From the NCBI GenBank assembly GCA_045106235.1, contig JBGCEJ010000023.1:310001-374000 (forward strand): a stretch of 64,000 nucleotides of DNA. Direction: 5' to 3'. Numbering within the stretch: position 1 is the stretch's first letter; every line of letters starts with the position of its first letter. A program made the position numbers and the translations under genes. This stretch comes from UBA4427 sp045106235. GTDB lineage: Bacteria > Myxococcota_A > UBA9160 > UBA4427. The notes under the pieces were generated by a model. The model was not told where the DNA came from and made no database searches. It saw only the letters and a program-made list of their open reading frames with translations. Below, piece after piece: positions 60,364 through 64,000 of the stretch.

Positions 60364-61236
60364 ATGGCCACGCCGCCGCCCGCCGAAAAATGGCGCCCCC
60401 TGCTTGACCTCGCCCTTGCTGAAGACATCGGCCCGGGTGACCTGACGAGCGACCTCGTTGTGGACAGCGACCGAACCGGCCGAGCCCGGGTTGAGGCCCG
60501 TGAGCAGATGATCGTCGCGGGTCTTCCAATCGTGGAAGAAGTCTTTCGCTGTGTCGATTCCGAGCTCGAAATCCAGCCCATTGACGGCGTGGGCGATGGC
60601 TATGAAACGAATCCCGGCGATGTTCTTTTGCGTGTCGAAGGTCGCTATGGATCGATCCTGACCGCGGAACGTACGGCACTCAATTTCCTCGGACGCCTCT
60701 GCGGGATCGCGACGCAAACCCGAAGTCTGGTCGATTCTGTCGCTGGACTGGGTGTAGATCTCGTGGATACGCGAAAGACGATGCCCGGCTGGCGGATTCT
60801 CGAGAAATACGCCGTCGCTGTCGGGGGCGGCGTGAATCACCGAGTGGGTCTCTATGATGCCGTGCTCGTCAAAGATAACCATATCGCAGCGGCGGGTTCC
60901 CTCGATGCCGCCGTCAGCCGCGCCGTCGAACAAGCGCCCCCGAACGTTCCCGTTCAAATCGAAGTGGAATCCGAGGCGATGGCGGACCGCGCGGTGGAGC
61001 TGGGCTGCCGTTTTCTCCTGCTCGACAATATGGAACCCGACGCAATCCGGCGCGTGATCGACAAACACGCGCCGGAAATTCTGCTCGAGGCTTCAGGCGG
61101 AATCGGCCCCTCCAATGTGCGCAGCTATGCCGAGACCGGGGTGGCTCGGATCTCGATGGGAGCGCTGACGCATTCGGTCATGTCTACGGATGTCGCTCTG
61201 GAGATCGACCTCTTGCCGGGCGGTGGGGAAGCGTGA
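60364..61236 (+). CDS. nadC: Nicotinate-nucleotide pyrophosphorylase (carboxylating)
   Basis: Makes nicotinate mononucleotide from quinolinate and PRPP in NAD synthesis. The 290-residue enzyme has EDIGPGDLTSD near 20-30, LNFLGRLCGIATQT near 102-115, DTRKTMPGWRILEKYAV near 134-150, GGGVNHRVGLYDAVLVKDNHI near 153-173 and ASGGIGPSNV near 240-249. Complete. Starts the nadC-birA unit; GGAG precedes the ATG. GTGA overlap with birA. Confidence 0.97.
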   Translation: MATPPPAEKWRPLLDLALAEDIGPGDLTSDLVVDSDRTGRARVEAREQMIVAGLPIVEEVFRCVDSELEIQPIDGVGDGYETNPGDVLLRVEGRYGSILTAERTALNFLGRLCGIATQTRSLVDSVAGLGVDLVDTRKTMPGWRILEKYAVAVGGGVNHRVGLYDAVLVKDNHIAAAGSLDAAVSRAVEQAPPNVPVQIEVESEAMADRAVELGCRFLLLDNMEPDAIRRVIDKHAPEILLEASGGIGPSNVRSYAETGVARISMGALTHSVMSTDVALEIDLLPGGGEA

Positions 61237-62282
61237 GTTCATCCCCGGCACTCAGTGATGGGTCACGGCAGATTCTCGATGCCCTCCGCCGCTCTCCCGA
61301 AACGGCTCTCTCCGGAGAGACCCTGTCCGACCAACTGGGTGTGAGCCGGGCTCAGGTTTGGAAGCACGTGAGCGCCCTGCGTTCTCGCGGCTATTCGATT
61401 GAGGGAGAACGGGGGGACGGATACAGACTGGTCTCTGCGCCCGACCGACTCTACGCGGAGGAAATCGGCGTCGGACTCCGGACGAAATGGTTGGGCCAAA
61501 ACATCGTGCATCTCGAGGAGACCGACTCCACGAATCGCGTCGCTTTCGAGCTTGGGCGCGATGGCGCGGCGGCGGGCACCGCCGTGATCGCCGAGAGCCA
61601 AACGGCGGGCCGCGGTCGCCTCGGGCGAAGCTTTTACTCTCCGCCGCATACGAACCTCTATACATCGATCCTGCTGCGACCGACTGGCTCAATCGCCGAT
61701 ACGCCGACGCTGATTTTGGGCGCAGCGATCGCCGTTGCCGAAACCGTTGCGGAGACCCTCGGTGATCCCGCGGCCGTCGAAATCAAGTGGCCTAACGATG
61801 TCCTGATCCGTCGCAGGAAAACCTCCGGTATTCTCATGGAAAGCAGCGCCGAAGGCACGCGAATCGCCTTCGCTGTACTCGGCATCGGCATCAACCTGAA
61901 CGTTGACCGCGAGACCTTCCCCGACGAATTCCGCTCACTCGCCACCAGCCTACGCAGCGAGACCGACACCCTCGTCGACCGGATCGCCTTTACCCGCAGA
62001 CTCTTCGAAAACCTCGAAATCCAACTCGACCGTCACGCCGAAGGGGGCTTCAGCGCCCTGCGACCTCGCTTTGAGGACTTTTTCCGCATGACGGGCGCGG
62101 TGATCGGTGTCGAGGAAATCGGCGGCGGCCGGATTGATGGAATCGCTCGGGGCATCGCGCCGAGCGGTGCCCTCGAAGTCGAAATCAAAGGCGGCGTCCG
62201 CGACGGTGAAGTCGTCCGCGTGATGGCGGGAGATGTGACACTCAGCAAGCCTGCCAGGCCGACGGCGAGCGAGGGGACGTGA
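61233..62282 (+). CDS. birA: Biotin operon repressor / biotin-protein ligase
   Basis: A 349-residue bifunctional BirA: N-terminal winged HTH (about 1-70, LSDQLGVSRAQVWKHVSALRSRGY), catalytic domain with the biotinyl-AMP loop GRGRLGRSFYSPP near 126-138 and KWPNDVLI near 183-190, and an SH3-like C-terminal domain (about 290-345). It can therefore both biotinylate carrier proteins and repress biotin genes; no bio genes are in the window. GTG 61233 overlaps nadC. Confidence 0.96.
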   Translation: MSSSPALSDGSRQILDALRRSPETALSGETLSDQLGVSRAQVWKHVSALRSRGYSIEGERGDGYRLVSAPDRLYAEEIGVGLRTKWLGQNIVHLEETDSTNRVAFELGRDGAAAGTAVIAESQTAGRGRLGRSFYSPPHTNLYTSILLRPTGSIADTPTLILGAAIAVAETVAETLGDPAAVEIKWPNDVLIRRRKTSGILMESSAEGTRIAFAVLGIGINLNVDRETFPDEFRSLATSLRSETDTLVDRIAFTRRLFENLEIQLDRHAEGGFSALRPRFEDFFRMTGAVIGVEEIGGGRIDGIARGIAPSGALEVEIKGGVRDGEVVRVMAGDVTLSKPARPTASEGT

Positions 62283-62385
62283 CTCCTGCTCTTCGCTCCC
62301 GGCCCCTGCGAACGACGATGGCGCGGCTTGACGGCCCCGCTCACTCGCCTCAACCTTTCCCTGATCCGGAAATGAATGCTGGCCA

Positions 62386-62403
62386 CGCGGGATTGACCCC
62401 GCG
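62386..62403 (+). promoter_or_regulatory. GC-rich hairpin before coaX
   Basis: CGCGGG-N6-CCCGCG, a perfect 6-bp stem, sits 31 bases before the coaX start. No U-tract follows, so it is more likely an mRNA leader structure than a terminator. The 151-bp gap between birA and coaX holds nothing else noticed. Confidence 0.4.
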
Positions 62404-62433
62404 GTTGTGCCCTCAGAACAAGGAACTAAGACT

Positions 62434-63237
62434 GTGAGCGAGCCCGTTCTCCTCGTCATCGACGTGGGCAATACCAATGTTTCTCTCGGCGTCTTCGACT
62501 ACAACGAGCGCAACGCGGAGGGAGAAGCCACGCTCGCTCAGCATTGGCGGTTATCGACGCATCGGGAGCAGACTTCGGATGAGGTTGTGATTTCCCTCAA
62601 CGCGCTGTTTCAGAGCGAAGGGCGGGATACCGCGGAGATCACGGATGTCATCCTTTCGAGCGTTGTGCCGCCAGTCGTTCCTATCTGGGAGCGGGTCTCA
62701 AGTAAGCTCTTCGGGCGGCCACCCCAGATTGTCGGTCCAGGAATGCGTACCGGGATGCCCGTTCGCTACGAGAACCCCCACGAGGTGGGGGCCGACCGAA
62801 TCGTAAACGCGGTGGCGGCATTCGAGATCTACGGGGGCCCCATCATCGCCGTCGATTTCGGGACCGCAACCACGTTTGACTGCATCTCGGGTCGCGGCGA
62901 ATACCTGGGCGGCGTGATTTGTCCCGGGATCCACATCTCGATGGAGGCTTTGTTCGAGCGTGCCTCGAAGCTCCACCGCGTCGAGATTGCCCGACCGAAG
63001 TCCGTGATCGGCCGAACGACGACCGGCGCGCTGCAGTCGGGGCTCCTCTACGGCTACGCCGGCATGGTCGATTCGATGATTGAGCGCATCCGACGCGAGC
63101 TCGGTGCAGAGGCCCGTGTCGTCGCGACAGGCGGCCTGGCCCGGAGAATTTCGACGGAGAGCGAGGCGATCGATCAGGTCGCGCCCTTCCTGACTCTGGA
63201 CGGCCTCCGGATACTCTTTGAGAAGAATCGAGAATAG
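62434..63237 (+). CDS. coaX: Type III pantothenate kinase
   Basis: First step of CoA synthesis. From GTG 62434 (AAGGAA seven bases upstream) it has 267 residues. The P-loop-like LLVIDVGNTNVSLGVFD (about 5-21), the ENPHEVGADRIVNAVAAFEIYGGP block near 111-134 and VDFGTATTFDCIS near 138-150 identify a CoaX. With coaBC and coaD in the window, most of the CoA pathway is covered. A reading from 62407 adds nine residues without a Shine-Dalgarno. Confidence 0.96.
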   Translation: MSEPVLLVIDVGNTNVSLGVFDYNERNAEGEATLAQHWRLSTHREQTSDEVVISLNALFQSEGRDTAEITDVILSSVVPPVVPIWERVSSKLFGRPPQIVGPGMRTGMPVRYENPHEVGADRIVNAVAAFEIYGGPIIAVDFGTATTFDCISGRGEYLGGVICPGIHISMEALFERASKLHRVEIARPKSVIGRTTTGALQSGLLYGYAGMVDSMIERIRRELGAEARVVATGGLARRISTESEAIDQVAPFLTLDGLRILFEKNRE

Positions 63238-63455
63238 TTCGTTAAGTATCTGTATTTAAAAGCTTTTTATTTCATTTCCAACAACTGGATCCCAGTCGTA
63301 GAGCGGGCATCAAGTCAAGGAGTTGCACGACCGATTCACAGTGCGGACCGTCTACCATGAAGGCATAGCCCGGAACGGGTCTTCACGGGCGAGATGCGTT
63401 CGAAGCCAACCGAATTCGGCATATCGTGTCGTGTTCTCATCGGAGCCGCAGCCCC
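63238..63455. other. AT-rich intergenic region after coaX
   Basis: 218 bp with an AT-rich island (63244-63285) including the palindrome AAAAGCTTTT followed by T's, a plausible terminator for coaX. No gene is seen. Confidence 0.45.
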
Positions 63456-64000
63456 TTGTCTGACGCACCCGCACAAAAGCAGACCGTCAAGCTGAAGCTC
63501 TCCGCGCAAGCCGAGAAATATGCACGCCGGGATGCGCCTGTTGAAGCCCGCCGCATGGCTGCTCGTGGCGCCCTGCCGCTTCAGCCCGTCGAACTGGCGA
63601 CCGTCCTATTCGTCCTCGCCAACGATCCAGACACCCAAGTCAAGGCGACCGCCCGCGAGAGTCTCGAGGCTCTCCCCGAAGCCATCCTGCAGACCGTCCT
63701 CAGCGGGCCGAGTCATCCCGCCCTGCTCTCCTTCATGGCACAGGTTCATAAGGAGTCTGAGAGCTTCTGTGAATTGATTGCGCTCAATTCTACGACCGAT
63801 GATGCGACCGTGGCCTTTTTGGCAACGCTGCCACATGGGCGCGTGGTCGATATCATTAGCCAGAACCAAGAGCGCATGATGCGAAACGACGAGATCGTCG
63901 ACGCGCTCGGGGCCAACCCCTTAACGGGACGCGCTGTGATCGAGCGTATTCTGAGTTTCCTGGGACTCGAAGAGCGCGAGACGACGGATGACCGGGACGA
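63456..64000 (+). CDS. Unknown helical-repeat protein, cut by window edge
   Basis: Open to the end of the window from TTG 63456, with GGAG ten bases upstream; about 181 residues are visible. Ala/Leu/Glu-rich amphipathic helices such as AARGALPLQPVELATVLFVLANDPD and later segments suggest a HEAT- or DUF2336-like helical repeat. No catalytic motif is visible. An internal ATG frame starting at 63520 is in another frame and is a shadow. Function unknown. Confidence 0.65.
   Translation, partial: MSDAPAQKQTVKLKLSAQAEKYARRDAPVEARRMAARGALPLQPVELATVLFVLANDPDTQVKATARESLEALPEAILQTVLSGPSHPALLSFMAQVHKESESFCELIALNSTTDDATVAFLATLPHGRVVDIISQNQERMMRNDEIVDALGANPLTGRAVIERILSFLGLEERETTDDRD

Noticed and set aside
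1..64000. tRNA, rRNA, insertion sequences, prophage
   Set aside because: No cloverleaf-type or rRNA segments, transposase, integrase or att-like repeats were recognised by eye; a tRNA scan was not possible.

Overview
The window is a gene-dense, GC-rich piece of a Gram-negative chromosome. A complete type IV pilus (T4P) assembly set, several sigma-54 enhancer-binding proteins, an LptG-like permease, HflKC and peptidoglycan-recycling enzymes fit a deltaproteobacterial-type lineage (Myxococcota/Desulfobacterota sensu lato), probably uncultured. This placement comes from gene content only. No rRNA, tRNA, CRISPR array, insertion sequence or prophage was seen.

Layout. 1-7.8 kb (minus strand): a truncated ExeA/GspA-like ATPase, a 1080-residue acidic TPR protein, aroQ, a roadblock/LC7 protein coupled to an unknown protein, aroB and aroK. 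7.8-14.4 kb (minus): pilQ, pilP, pilO, pilN, pilM and a small HTH gene at the head of the operon. 14.6-25 kb: an NtrC-type regulator (plus) facing a histidine kinase, then pilR, pilS, pilC, pilT and pilB (minus). pilA is not at its common position after pilR. 25-35.7 kb: ribF, an LptG-like permease, and a long minus-strand run rsmD-coaD-phosphohexomutase-coaBC-NfeD protease-slipin-hflK-hflC. 36-45.3 kb: small HTH and membrane proteins, a lytic transglycosylase, dacB, a SpmA/SpmB-like fusion, an AmgK-like kinase, a MurU-like nucleotidyltransferase, an MBL hydrolase and anmK. 45.5-50 kb: two paralogous GT4 glycosyltransferases with two methyltransferases. 50-60.2 kb: a membrane coiled-coil protein with a RelE/ParE-like tail, two-component proteins, an NtrC-type regulator, a FliA/WhiG-family sigma factor, a PP2C phosphatase and a response regulator with a very long acidic tail. 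60.3-64 kb: nadC, birA, coaX and a truncated helical protein.

Most interesting reading. The FliA/WhiG-type sigma gene has a near-consensus sigma-54 (-24/-12) promoter, and an NtrC-type activator gene lies immediately upstream. Four correctly oriented FliA/sigma-28-like promoter sequences, T(A/C)AAG-N14/15-(G/T)CCGATA, precede pilB, the HTH-pilMNOPQ operon, the TPR-ATPase unit and the PP2C gene; a fifth, weaker one precedes the long response regulator. No flagellar gene is present. I infer a cascade in which an NtrC-type activator and sigma-54 drive a FliA-type sigma factor, which in turn drives the pilus genes. The promoters were found by eye; the wiring is inference.

Other points: an 11-bp C-rich tandem repeat just after aroQ that looks like a Rho loading site, an aroK gene that may be translated from a leaderless mRNA right after the pil terminator, two related hairpin/T-tract elements with no obvious gene, and a possible membrane-tethered RelE-like domain.
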